This document shows positions 20,327 to 28,199 of a stretch of 64,000 nt of DNA, one piece after another. The notes under the pieces were generated by a model. It was not told the DNA's origin. It did not search any database and worked only from the letters and a program-made list of their open reading frames with translations. This DNA comes from Myxococcales bacterium (GTDB lineage Bacteria; Myxococcota_A; Polyangia; Polyangiales; JADJMO01). The number at the start of each line of letters is the position of its first letter. Within the stretch, counting starts at the first letter, position 1. The stretch spans positions 124,001-188,000 of the forward strand of contig JADJMO010000005.1 of assembly GCA_016709545.1 (NCBI GenBank), in the 5' to 3' direction. The translations under genes were made by a program, and so were the position numbers.

Positions 20327-21466
20327 GTGGCTCGTGGCCTCGCCGTGCGCGCATTCCTCCGGGTCCTCGGCCACGCGTTCGTGCGGGGCCCAGGGCCGGC
20401 GTTGCTCGTGTGCAGCCTGTTCTGCGTCGTCGCGTTCGGGCCGAACGGCCTCGATCCGCGGGATGTCGTGCGCATGTTGCCGGCCTGGTCGTTGGCCCGC
20501 CTCGCCTTCGTCACGGCCTCGGCCCTCGTCCTCCGCGCCGGGGTGCGGGCCCTCTTGTTGCCCGCAGGGGCGACGTATCTGCGAGCCTCGACGATCCCCC
20601 GCCGGGGCCAGCTGTGGCTGGTCTCGTTCGTCGTATTCCTAGCGACGGCGCCACTGCCGGTGGTCCTCACGATCGGGCGCGCGCCCGGCACCGCCGTCGT
20701 CGTCTGGCTCGCCACCGCGACCGCCTGCGTGGCGGGTCGGCCGTGGATGTTCGCCGTGGCGATCGGCGCCTCTCTGCTTCCTCCCACAACGATCCCCTTC
20801 GCGGTCGTCCTCTACACCCTGACGATCCGCAGCGCGTACCGCGACGCGCCGGTGATGCTCCGGAGGGCACGACGGCGTGGCCTCCCGCGCCGACTGCCCT
20901 GGCCCCTCGCGCTGCTGGTGGCCGCGACGACGACGGTCGTACGCGCGAGCCCGCGGGTGCTCTTCGCGCTCGCGGCGCCGCTCCTCGGGCTGTCGCTGGT
21001 CCGCGCCGCCGACACCGACGCGCGCGCGGAGAGGGTATTGTCGCTCGCTGCGCTCGTGGCCGCGCTGGGCGCCACCCCGCTCGTGTCGTCGATCGGGCGA
21101 CTCCTGCGCTCGATACAGCCCCTCACCCGTGGGGGCGGCCGCTCTCATCGCCTCGCGATCCTGACGGCAGCGCTCGTGCTGTCCACGCCCTCGGTCGCGT
21201 TCGCCGCGGGGGGTCACGCGCTCGCCGGGACCCACCGCGAGCCCCTTCTCGTCGGTGTCGCGCTCGTGGTCGGCCTCCTCCTCGTCGAGGGCTGGCTGGT
21301 CGCGCGACGCCGGGACGCTCCGCTCGCGCTGGTCCTCTGGGTCCTGCCGCTCGTCGTCGGGTGCACGATCCTCGCGCGCGCTGGCCTCGCGTGGCTCTCC
21401 GTCGCGCTCGCCGCGCTCGGTCTCGCGCTGCCCCTGCCGGAGGTCCGCCGTGCTGAACATCGCTGA
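20327..21466 (+). CDS. Polytopic membrane protein paired with ABC ATPase
   Basis: The 379-residue product has about eight to ten hydrophobic segments (for example ALLVCSLFCVVAFG, LAFVTASALVLRAGV and LLVGVALVVGLLLVEGWLV) and Arg-rich cytoplasmic loops. It overlaps the following ATPase gene by 17 bp, so I infer that it is the permease half of an ABC transporter, although I recognise no permease family motif. The GTG start lies 37 bp after the kinase stop, so it may be cotranscribed with the activator-kinase pair. Substrate unknown. Confidence 0.7.
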   Translation: MARGLAVRAFLRVLGHAFVRGPGPALLVCSLFCVVAFGPNGLDPRDVVRMLPAWSLARLAFVTASALVLRAGVRALLLPAGATYLRASTIPRRGQLWLVSFVVFLATAPLPVVLTIGRAPGTAVVVWLATATACVAGRPWMFAVAIGASLLPPTTIPFAVVLYTLTIRSAYRDAPVMLRRARRRGLPRRLPWPLALLVAATTTVVRASPRVLFALAAPLLGLSLVRAADTDARAERVLSLAALVAALGATPLVSSIGRLLRSIQPLTRGGGRSHRLAILTAALVLSTPSVAFAAGGHALAGTHREPLLVGVALVVGLLLVEGWLVARRRDAPLALVLWVLPLVVGCTILARAGLAWLSVALAALGLALPLPEVRRAEHR

Positions 21467-22070
21467 CCTGCACCGCCGCTTCGGGGCCGACGTCGTCCTC
21501 GCCGGGGTCTCCCTCGACGTCGCCGCGGGTGAGGCCGTCGCCGTGCGCGGCGCGAACGGCGCGGGCAAGAGCACGCTGTTCGAGATCGTGGCCGGGGTGC
21601 TCGACGCCGACGCTGGCACCGTCCGCGTCGGTGGTCGACCCATCACCGATCCGCAGGCGCGACGATCGATCGGCTACGCGCCGGCCACGGCCACCCTGCC
21701 CGAGTCGCTGTTCGTCCACGAGTGGGTCGATCTCGCGTGCGCCCTCCGCGGCGTCGACGGCGCCGAGGACGTCGACGCGACGATGACGAGGTTCGGGCTC
21801 GAGGCCACCGTCGACGCGCGCCTCTCCGCGCTGTCCCTCGGACAGCGACGCCGCTTGCTGCTCGCGCTCGCCAGCCTCGGACGCCCCTCGCTCCTCTTGC
21901 TCGACGAGCCGACCGTCGGGCTCGACGCAGCGGGCGTCGCCGACCTCGTCGACTGGCTGGATCGACACCGGCGGGCGGGTGGCGCAATTCTCCTCGCCAG
22001 CCACGACGACGAGTTCACCTCCTCGGTGGGGGCGACCCCCTGCACCCTCCGGAGCGGACGCATCGTCTGA
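21450..22070 (+). CDS. ABC transporter ATP-binding protein
   Basis: A compact 206-residue ATPase with Walker A GANGAGKST (residues about 35-43), signature LSLGQRRRL, Walker B LLLLDEPTVGLD and the switch His in LASHDDEF. The GTG at 21450 has GGAGG eight bases upstream and gives a normal N-terminus (LNIADLHRRFG). It overlaps the membrane protein gene, consistent with an ABC-2-like or exporter complex at the inner membrane. It is short for the family but complete. A T-rich hairpin follows the stop. Confidence 0.92.
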   Translation: MLNIADLHRRFGADVVLAGVSLDVAAGEAVAVRGANGAGKSTLFEIVAGVLDADAGTVRVGGRPITDPQARRSIGYAPATATLPESLFVHEWVDLACALRGVDGAEDVDATMTRFGLEATVDARLSALSLGQRRRLLLALASLGRPSLLLLDEPTVGLDAAGVADLVDWLDRHRRAGGAILLASHDDEFTSSVGATPCTLRSGRIV

Positions 22071-22093
22071 TCCGAAGGGTGATGGCTCAGAGT

Positions 22094-22123
22094 GATCAGT
22101 CTCGTCTCCTGATCGATCTTTTT
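22094..22123 (+). terminator. Candidate terminator after the ABC operon
   Basis: GATCAG at 22094-22099 pairs with CTGATC at 22109-22114 and is followed by five T at 22119-22123. The stem is short, so efficiency may be low, but placement after the ABC gene fits. Confidence 0.45.
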
Positions 22124-22197
22124 CTGGGCGGCGGAATCGGGGGTTGAATGTCACTTTCATGCCTGGGGTCGAGTGGTTGGGGTACGAGCCTTCATCC

Positions 22198-23339
22198 GTG
22201 CACCCTCGTCCCCTCGCGCTGGCAGCCGCCGCGCTCGTCTCTGCTCGCTGACCACGGCCGACGCCGAGTGGACTTCGCGTGTCAAACTCGAGACCGCCGG
22301 GTACTCCGACAGCGACCACGTCGCGGTCCTCACGCCCTCGATCGCGGGCGCCGTCGAGAACCCCCTCAAGGGGCTCCGCCTCGGTGGCAGCTACCTGGTC
22401 GACGCCGTCAGCGCGGCCTCGGTCGACATCGTCTCCACCGCGAGCAAGCGCTGGAACGAGGTCCGGCACGCCGGCGCGCTCGACTTCAAGTACAAGCCGC
22501 ACGACTTCGGCTTCGCTGGCAACGGCTACGTCTCGATGGAGCCCGACCACCGCTCGCTCGGCGTCGGCGGCAACTTCGTCCTCGACTTCGGCGAAGCGCA
22601 CGCGCACACCGCCACCTTCGGCTACTCGTTTGCGCAGGACACCGACGGCCGCTCGGGCACCCCGTTCAGCGTGTTCTCGCGCGTCGTCGACAAGCACACG
22701 CTCTCACCCGGCGTCACCTTCACCGTCGACGCCTCGACGATGCTCTCGTTCATGGCCGACGTGATGATCGAGCGCGGCAACACGTCGAAACCGTATCGCT
22801 ACATCCCGTTCTTCGCCTCCTCGAGCGACGTGGCCGTCGGCGCGTCGATCGACAAGGTGAACGCGGTTCGTCTCCCCGAGCGCGCGCTCGAGCACCTGCC
22901 CGAAAGTCGCAACCGGTTCGCGATCTCGGCGCGCTTCCTCCACCGCTGGGAGAGGACGACGCTACGCTTGCTCGAGCGCCTGTACGTCGACAGCTGGGGC
23001 CTCGTCGCGACGACCACCGACCTCCGCCTCCCCGTCGACGTCACACAGCGCTTCCGCCTGTTCCCGCACCTGCGGCTCAACATCCAGCACGGCGTCAGCT
23101 TCTGGCAACGGGCGTACACGCTCGGCGCCGACGGCAGCTTCCCCAAATACTACGCGGGCGACCGTGAGCTCGGTCCGCTCCGCACCTACGTCCTCGGCGG
23201 GGGAGGCCAGGTCGACCTCGCCGGCTTCACGGTCTCTGCGCAGGTGGACGGCATGTACACCCAGTTCCTCGACGCCCTCTTCATCCAGGGGCGCTCGGCC
23301 ATCCTCTGCACGCTCGGCGTCGAGAGGGTGTTCGAATGA
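22198..23339 (+). CDS. DUF3570 outer-membrane beta-barrel protein (N-terminus frameshifted)
   Basis: From about 22262 on the product is a beta-strand-rich protein matching the DUF3570 family: WTSRVKLETAGYSDSDHVAVLTP, GGSYLVDAVSAASVDIVSTAS, WNEVRHAG and DFGFAGNGYVSMEPDHRS. The likely N-terminus is the GTG at 22198 (HPRPLALAAAALVSA, a signal peptide), which lies in another frame; a one-base indel near 22250 separates them. DUF3570 genes are often found with DUF4266, DUF2271, ApbE and thioredoxin-like genes; the first two are present here on the opposite strand. An outer-membrane porin-like role is inferred from the strand pattern. Function is not established. Confidence 0.8.
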
Positions 23340-23971
23340 CCCCCGAGCTCGCGCTCGCGTTCGAGCAGGATCTCGCCTTCGTCTCGGCGGAGAACCCGTG
23401 CTCCAAGAACGGTCAGCTCGAGCAGGGCTGGTCGTGTTTCCGGCCGCGCGGCGACCAGCATCACGGCACGCCGACGGGCTCGCGCCTGCCCGGTCAGGTC
23501 GCGCTCGGCACCACGAGGCTCGTCGCCACCACGGACTTCTGGTTCGGCGCCTTCGCCGTCGGGGCGCGTCTCGGGTGGGCCTTCCGCGGCGTCGGCCCGG
23601 TGTCCGACGGGGCGGAGCACGTGATCCCCGTCGACGCCGCGTTGCGCGCCCGCGTGGCGGTCTCCACGACCACGAGCCTGCGCGTCGAGCTCCTCGGCGC
23701 CATCGGCCTCCGGCAGCTCGACGCCCACGCGACGGTGAAGGTCACCGAGGATCGCAGCGTGCCTCCATCGGTCTACCAGCTCGACAACCCGGACAAGCAG
23801 AGCCTCGACGCCTACAAGCGCGTCGGTCTCGGCTACGTCGCGGTCGGGATCGGCCTCACGTTCGCCCTCGGCGAGGCGACGGCGCTCCGCTTCGAGCTAC
23901 CGCTCTCGGTCTCGTTCCCGAGCAGCGGAGTGGCCCTCAGCCCTTCCGCTGGTTTCGTGGTGAAGCTGTGA
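23336..23971 (+). CDS. Beta-rich protein coupled to DUF3570, no visible signal peptide
   Basis: The ATG overlaps the DUF3570 stop (ATGA). The 211 residues alternate hydrophobic and polar residues as in outer-membrane strands (TTDFWFGAFAVGARLGWAF, GLGYVAVGIGLTFALG, LSPSAGFVVKL) and contain CSKNGQLEQGWSCF. It looks like the mature part of an outer-membrane protein, but no export signal precedes it. Either translation really restarts at ATGA and export uses another route, or an indel has cut it from upstream sequence. I do not recognise the family. It converges with the DUF4266 gene 5 bp away. Confidence 0.6.
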   Translation: MTPELALAFEQDLAFVSAENPCSKNGQLEQGWSCFRPRGDQHHGTPTGSRLPGQVALGTTRLVATTDFWFGAFAVGARLGWAFRGVGPVSDGAEHVIPVDAALRARVAVSTTTSLRVELLGAIGLRQLDAHATVKVTEDRSVPPSVYQLDNPDKQSLDAYKRVGLGYVAVGIGLTFALGEATALRFELPLSVSFPSSGVALSPSAGFVVKL

Positions 23972-23976
23972 CCCGT

Positions 23977-24201
23977 TCAGTTGCAGCCGCAGCCGCCACC
24001 GGCCCCGCCAGCGCCACCGGTCGCGCCCTCGTGCACACCGTACACGTGCGCCTCGGCCGCACCGGTCGGCTCGTCGAGCGCCATGGTGGGGTGCGCGAGC
24101 TTGCCACGCTGGTAGGCCTTGACCGACGTGCAGCCGGTGGAGAGCGCACCGAGCACGGCGAACGCGAGGAGGGCGACCGATGAGAGGGAGCGCATCTTCA
24201 T
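23977..24201 (-). CDS. DUF4266 small lipoprotein
   Basis: A 74-residue lipoprotein: signal MKMRSLSSVALLAFAVLGALSTGC with Cys 24 as the lipidation site, then VKAYQRGKLAHPTMALDEP, HVYGVHEGATGG and a glycine-rich tail ending GGGCGCN. The spaced pattern (VKxxxRGxLAxPxM, HVYxxxEG, terminal GCGCN) is the hallmark of DUF4266. The C-terminal CGC could bind a metal or thiol partner, which is speculation. The ATG overlaps the stop of the DUF2271 gene (ATGA), so both are made from one message. Function unknown; envelope location is clear. Confidence 0.88.
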   Translation of the reverse strand: MKMRSLSSVALLAFAVLGALSTGCTSVKAYQRGKLAHPTMALDEPTGAAEAHVYGVHEGATGGAGGAGGGCGCN

Positions 24202-24845
24202 GGCGTGATCACGACCTTGGTGGAGAGGTAGCTGGCGGCATCGGGGGCGGTGAACGTGCCGGCCGCGCCCACCTTGAACGGGACGGTGAGCTGGGGACCG
24301 GCGGCACTCACGCTCTTGGCGTTGCTCTCGGTGAACTCGACGTGCAACACGTAGTCGCCATTGGGCACGCGCGCACCGGAGAGGTTCGCGCAGTTCCAGT
24401 CGACGCGGACGACACCGTGCGACTTGAGGGTGGCACCGGTGACCGCATCGACGGTGCTGGCCTTGGACACCGAGCGCCACGCGGCGAGGTTGGAGCTGCG
24501 GCTCTTGCCCCACTCCGCGAGCGTCTTGACGAAGGCTCCGCCCGCGTCGGTCACCCACACCGCGAGCACGTGGCTCGGCGCGTACCTTCCAAAATAGGTC
24601 TTGGTCGTGAAGTCGGCGTGTAGGCACTTGCCGGGAGGCGGCGCAGTCCCTCCGTCGCCCGGCTTGACGCCGGTGTCGATCGGCGTGCCGGAGTCGTCGA
24701 GCACCGGATCGCCTGCGTCGTCGCTCGCGACCGTGGGATCACCGGCGGACGGATTCCAGAACTCCGCGTCGTTGTCGTTCGCAGGACCGCATGCCACGGT
24801 GGAACAGAGACTGGTGGAGAAGATGGCAATGGCGAGCAGGCGCAT
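24198..24845 (-). CDS. DUF2271 lipoprotein with a possible covalent-flavin motif
   Basis: The ATG at 24845 gives a lipoprotein signal (RLLAIAIFSTSLCSTVAC, Cys 19), an Asp-rich linker and a DUF2271 domain: FGRYAPSHVLAVWVTDAGGAFVKTL, WGKSRSSNL, DWNC and VPNGDYVLHVEFTE. Residues 133-142 read DAVTGATLKS, which fits the (S/T)GA(S/T)xx(S/T) pattern where ApbE attaches FMN in NqrC/RnfG-type proteins, the acceptor being Thr 139. No ApbE gene is in the window. The family occurs in extracytosolic redox clusters, but whether this motif is flavinylated is my inference. An ATG at 24863 is an alternative start. It overlaps the divergent cytochrome gene. Confidence 0.82.
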   Translation of the reverse strand: MRLLAIAIFSTSLCSTVACGPANDNDAEFWNPSAGDPTVASDDAGDPVLDDSGTPIDTGVKPGDGGTAPPPGKCLHADFTTKTYFGRYAPSHVLAVWVTDAGGAFVKTLAEWGKSRSSNLAAWRSVSKASTVDAVTGATLKSHGVVRVDWNCANLSGARVPNGDYVLHVEFTESNAKSVSAAGPQLTVPFKVGAAGTFTAPDAASYLSTKVVITP

Positions 24846-25356
24846 CGGGATTGCGAGCACCATAGCACTTTCAATGGCGCTTGTTGCCTGTAGTGATCCA
24901 GTCGTGTCGGATCGCCGCGAGGCCCTCGGACCGGAGGTCAAGGGGACCCGGTCCGGACCGACCCATCGCCCCGGGCAACCCTGCACGTATTGCCACGACG
25001 GCTCGCAGGAACAGGAGTTCTCGGTGGCTGGAACGGTCTACGCGACCCGGGACGGCAAGCAGCCCGTGCAGGGCGCTCGGGTCAGCCTCAAGGACGCCAC
25101 GGGGACCACGTTCGTCGCCGAGACCAATTGCGCTGGAAATTTCTTCGTGCGACCCAAGACCTGGTCGCCGGTCTTTCCATTGAGCACCACGGTCACGTAC
25201 AAAGATCAGACACTCATCATGGAGAGCAAGGTCCACCGCGAGGCCAGCTGCGCGGCCTGCCACGGCAAGGTCACCTCACGCACTTCGGCTGGCCCGATAT
25301 TCCTCTGGGACGATGTGAACCCTCCCCCGGCCGACCTGCCCGGAGGCTGCAAATGA
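24829..25356 (+). CDS. Di-heme c-type lipoprotein with carboxypeptidase-regulatory-like domain
   Basis: The ATG at 24829 is preceded by GGAGAAG at good spacing and encodes a lipoprotein signal (RRIGIASTIALSMALVAC, Cys 21). Two heme c motifs, CTYCH at 52-56 and CAACH near 141-145, flank a beta-sandwich-like stretch (FSVAGTVYATRDGKQPVQGARVSLKD, NCAGNFFVR) typical of carboxypeptidase-regulatory-like domains. It probably carries electrons at the envelope. The start overlaps the 5' end of the divergent DUF2271 gene by 17 bp. The next gene starts inside its stop (ATGA). Confidence 0.8.
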   Translation: MASRRIGIASTIALSMALVACSDPVVSDRREALGPEVKGTRSGPTHRPGQPCTYCHDGSQEQEFSVAGTVYATRDGKQPVQGARVSLKDATGTTFVAETNCAGNFFVRPKTWSPVFPLSTTVTYKDQTLIMESKVHREASCAACHGKVTSRTSAGPIFLWDDVNPPPADLPGGCK

Positions 25357-25838
25357 GCCGGCTCGTCGCACTCCTCCTGGGCGCAACGCTCGGCTGCAGC
25401 AGCGTGGATCAGAGCTCCGTCACGATCGCCACCCCGGACCGTGCGCAGTTCCCGCTGGTCGCGGACGCCATCTCACCCTCGTGCGCCACGCTGGACTGCC
25501 ACGGGCAAGTCGGTCGCAACTTCCGGATGTACTGGCAGCGCGGCCTCCGTCTCGATCCGGCGGCCCGGCCGGGCGAGGGCGAGACCACGACCGAAGAATA
25601 CGACCTGACGTTTCGCTCCCTCGTGGCGCTCGAGCCGTTCAAGATGGACGCGGTGGTGAAGGGCACCCAGAAGCCGGATTCGCTGACCCTCGTGCGCAAG
25701 GCGAGGGGCACGGAGGCCCACAAGGGCGGCGCGATGAACCCGATCGGGAGCGACGCCGACCGTTGCCTCGTGAGCTGGCTGTCGGGAGCGATCGACACGG
25801 CAGCGTGCAACGCCGCCGCGGGCAAACCCGCGCCCTGA
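25353..25838 (+). CDS. Lipoprotein with a Cx4CH heme-like motif
   Basis: A 161-residue lipoprotein (MSRLVALLLGATLGC, Cys 15), with GGAGG seven bases before the ATG. SPSCATLDCHG at residues 42-51 is a Cx4CH arrangement, a known variant of the heme c site, and a Met at residue 133 (GGAMNPIG) could be the distal ligand. The Cys near the C-terminus (DRCLVSWLSGAIDTAACN) are in the position where cytochrome-like lipoproteins of this style place a disulfide. Coupled to the di-heme gene by ATGA. Function inferred as electron transfer with low certainty. Confidence 0.72.
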   Translation: MSRLVALLLGATLGCSSVDQSSVTIATPDRAQFPLVADAISPSCATLDCHGQVGRNFRMYWQRGLRLDPAARPGEGETTTEEYDLTFRSLVALEPFKMDAVVKGTQKPDSLTLVRKARGTEAHKGGAMNPIGSDADRCLVSWLSGAIDTAACNAAAGKPAP

Positions 25839-25847
25839 TCGGCGATT

Positions 25848-26951
25848 CTACGGCGCGGGGGACGGGGCGACGCGGGGCGCGCGGTTCGGCAACGCGAAGC
25901 GGAAGATCTTCGCGATCACGCTCCCCATCTGCCGGAAGAAGCCGCCGGTGTTGTACCGGTAGCCGTACTCGTCGGCGAGCGCGCGCACCTCGCGGGCCAG
26001 CTCCGGGTACCGCGAGGCCGGGAGATCCGGGAACAGGTGGTGCTCGATCTGGTGGCTCAGGTGGCCGCTCATCACGTGGAACCAGCGGCCGCCCTCCAGG
26101 TTGGCCGAGCCCTCGAGCTGTCGCACGTACCACTGACCGCGCGTCTCCTCGCGCGCGTCCTCCTCGCGGACCATCCTCGTCCCCTCGGGGAAGTGACCGC
26201 AGAAGATGATGGCGAACGTCCAGAGGTTGCGGATGCCGTTGGCGAGGAGGTTCCCGAGCGCGACGCGCGGGGCGTTCCACAAGGCCAGCGCCGGGAAGAA
26301 CACGTAGTCCTTGAACAGCTGCTGGGCGGCCTTGCGGAGGAACGGCCTCGACCGCTCGCGGAGCTCGGCGAACGACTGCTTGCCGGCGAGGGTCTCGTCG
26401 ATGCGCAGATCGTGGAGCGCGACGCCCCACTCGAAGCCGAGCGCGAGACCGAGCGCCGCGATGGGCTGCAGCAGGTAGGCCGGGTGCCAGGGCTGCTCCT
26501 CGGTCACGCGGAGGAGCCCGTAGCCGACGTCGCGGTCCTTGCCGACGATGTTGGTGAACGTGTGGTGCTCGTAGTTGTGCGAGTGCCGCCAGTGCTCCGC
26601 GGCGCACGAGGTGTCCCAGTCGTAGGCCTTGCCGTCGAGCTTCGGGTCGCGGGTCCAGTCGTACTGGCCGTGCATCACGTTGTGACCGATCTCCATGTTC
26701 TCGAGGATCTTCGCCACGCCGAGCGAGGCGCTGCCGAGCACGAAGGTCACCGGGTCGACGCCGAAGTGGAGGAGGCCGCGCCCGACGGCCTCGAACCAGC
26801 GCATGGCGCGGATCACGCCGCGGATGTGCGCGACGTCGCGCGCGCCGAGGTCTTCGAGCGTGCGCGTGCGCAGGGCATCGAGTTCGCGACCGAAGGCCTC
26901 GGCGCGGTCTTCGGTGGGGGGAGTCTCGGGGGTGAAAGCGATGGTCTGCAT
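25848..26951 (-). CDS. Fatty acid desaturase (acyl-CoA/acyl-lipid type)
   Basis: The 367-residue membrane enzyme has the three His boxes that hold the di-iron centre: GHNVMHGQ, HSHNYEHH and HQIEHHLFPD. Hydrophobic stretches lie between them (for example HPAYLLQPIAALGLALGFEWGVAL). It introduces a double bond into fatty acyl chains at the inner membrane. GGAGG lies upstream of the ATG at 26951. The gene follows a ferredoxin-reductase gene with an 8-bp gap, which supplies its electrons, and a TetR regulator is divergent, as in the DesT-DesC-DesB system of Pseudomonas. Confidence 0.94.
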   Translation of the reverse strand: MQTIAFTPETPPTEDRAEAFGRELDALRTRTLEDLGARDVAHIRGVIRAMRWFEAVGRGLLHFGVDPVTFVLGSASLGVAKILENMEIGHNVMHGQYDWTRDPKLDGKAYDWDTSCAAEHWRHSHNYEHHTFTNIVGKDRDVGYGLLRVTEEQPWHPAYLLQPIAALGLALGFEWGVALHDLRIDETLAGKQSFAELRERSRPFLRKAAQQLFKDYVFFPALALWNAPRVALGNLLANGIRNLWTFAIIFCGHFPEGTRMVREEDAREETRGQWYVRQLEGSANLEGGRWFHVMSGHLSHQIEHHLFPDLPASRYPELAREVRALADEYGYRYNTGGFFRQMGSVIAKIFRFALPNRAPRVAPSPAP

Positions 26952-26959
26952 GGGGCCTC

Positions 26960-28036
26960 CTAGAGGGCGAGGTCGAGGTCGGAGCGGGCGACGGACGTGC
27001 ACAGACGGATCTCCTCGTCGGGCGCGTCGGAGATGGCGCCGGTCACGAGGTCCTGGACGACGCCGCTCCGCTTCCGGCAGCGACAGGTGTGGCAGATGCC
27101 GATGCGGCAGCCGTGATCGGGGCGCTCGCCCGCGCGCTCGAGGCCCTCGAGCAGGGACTCGGCGCCCGTGACGGTGAGGGTGCGCCGCGCGCGGGAGAGC
27201 GTGATCCGGGCGGTCTTGCCGCTGTCTACGCGAGCGTAGGTCGGAGCGACGAAGCGCTCCTCGTGCAGGTGATCGATGGCCCCCGTCTCGGCCCAGCGGC
27301 GACGCAGCAGATCCATGAGGCCGGTGGGGCCACACAGGAAGGTCTCGCGGTCGGCGAAGTCGGGGACCAGCTCGGCGAGGTCGCGCGGAGGCCCGTCGTC
27401 GAGCTGGAGCACCACCTGCAGCGACGGGTGCACGGCGGCGAGCCCCTGGAGCTCCTTGGCGAAGGGGACGTCCGCGAGGGTGCGCGCGTAGTGGAGGTAG
27501 ACGACGTCGGGGACGGCTCCGCGGGCGACGAGGTCGCGGAGGATGGAGATGTTCGGCGTCGCCCCGCTGCCGCCGCTGACGAGGAGCAGCCGGGCCGGCG
27601 CGCGCGCGGGCAGCACGTAGTCGCCCTGGGCCTCGCCGAGGCGGAGAATCGCGCCGACGCGGGCATTTTCGTGCAAGAAGCCCGAGACGCGACCGCCGGG
27701 GACGCGCTTGACCGTGATCGAGAGGCGGGCGCCGCCGGGGGCCGACGAGATCGAGTAGCAGCGCCGGACGCGCACGCCGTCGATCTCCACGTCGACCGGC
27801 ACCCACTGGCCGGCGCGGTGGCCGCGGAAGCGCGCGTTGGGGGCGAGGACGAAGGTGCGGATGTCAGGGGTCTCGTCGACCACGGCCACCACCTCGGCGA
27901 GGGTCTCGGAGAGCGAGAAGGTCGGGGCGACCTCGTGGAGCCAGAACTCGAGGGGCTCGGCCACCACCCGATACGCGAGGTCACGAGCGAACGCGACGAG
28001 GCCTCCGCCCGCGAGGGGCGGCGAGACGACGGACAT
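26960..28036 (-). CDS. Ferredoxin-NAD(P)H reductase fused to 2Fe-2S ferredoxin (DesC-like)
   Basis: The 358-residue protein has a flavin-binding motif RCYSISS, a nucleotide-binding GSGATPNISILRDL and FLCGPTGLM, then a C-terminal plant-type ferredoxin with CRIGICHTC and a later Cys (RLCTSVA). It passes electrons from NAD(P)H through FAD and the 2Fe-2S cluster to the desaturase encoded just downstream. A strong GGAGG precedes the ATG at 28036. The promoter region shared with the TetR gene holds two inverted repeats. Confidence 0.93.
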   Translation of the reverse strand: MSVVSPPLAGGGLVAFARDLAYRVVAEPLEFWLHEVAPTFSLSETLAEVVAVVDETPDIRTFVLAPNARFRGHRAGQWVPVDVEIDGVRVRRCYSISSAPGGARLSITVKRVPGGRVSGFLHENARVGAILRLGEAQGDYVLPARAPARLLLVSGGSGATPNISILRDLVARGAVPDVVYLHYARTLADVPFAKELQGLAAVHPSLQVVLQLDDGPPRDLAELVPDFADRETFLCGPTGLMDLLRRRWAETGAIDHLHEERFVAPTYARVDSGKTARITLSRARRTLTVTGAESLLEGLERAGERPDHGCRIGICHTCRCRKRSGVVQDLVTGAISDAPDEEIRLCTSVARSDLDLAL

Positions 28037-28080
28037 GGGTCCTCCTTCGGGGCCGACCACCGAGCCGGCAACCTACGGTG

Positions 28081-28093
28081 TCGTAACTTACGA
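28081..28093. promoter_or_regulatory. Perfect inverted repeat, candidate TetR operator
   Basis: TCGTAA-C-TTACGA is a perfect 6-1-6 palindrome in the 163-bp spacer between the reductase and TetR genes. It is 45 bp before the reductase start and is the likely site of its repressor. Confidence 0.6.
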
Positions 28094-28167
28094 CGCGACG
28101 GGTCATTGTCAAGTAGCTGGCGCCTTCGGCCGAATAGACGAGCGTTCGGGCGCACATCCAACGGGTC

Positions 28168-28178
28168 CGTAACCTACG
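28168..28178. promoter_or_regulatory. Second, imperfect copy of the operator
   Basis: CCGTAACCTACG resembles the perfect site at 28081-28093 with one mismatched pair. It lies just upstream of the TetR minus-10 hexamer, suggesting autoregulation. Confidence 0.5.
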
Positions 28179-28187
28179 ACGGCGTAC

Positions 28188-28193
28188 TACAAT
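28188..28193 (+). promoter_or_regulatory. Minus-10 hexamer TACAAT of the tetR gene
   Basis: TACAAT, near consensus, ends six bases before the ATG at 28200, giving a leaderless transcript. Confidence 0.55.
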
Positions 28194-28199
28194 GCCGGC

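Noticed and set aside
22173..22200. ATG or GTG at 22173 as start of the DUF3570 gene
   Set aside because: It gives MVGVRAFIRAPSSPRAGS, no signal peptide. The GTG at 22198 in another frame yields a signal sequence, so a frameshift is the better explanation.
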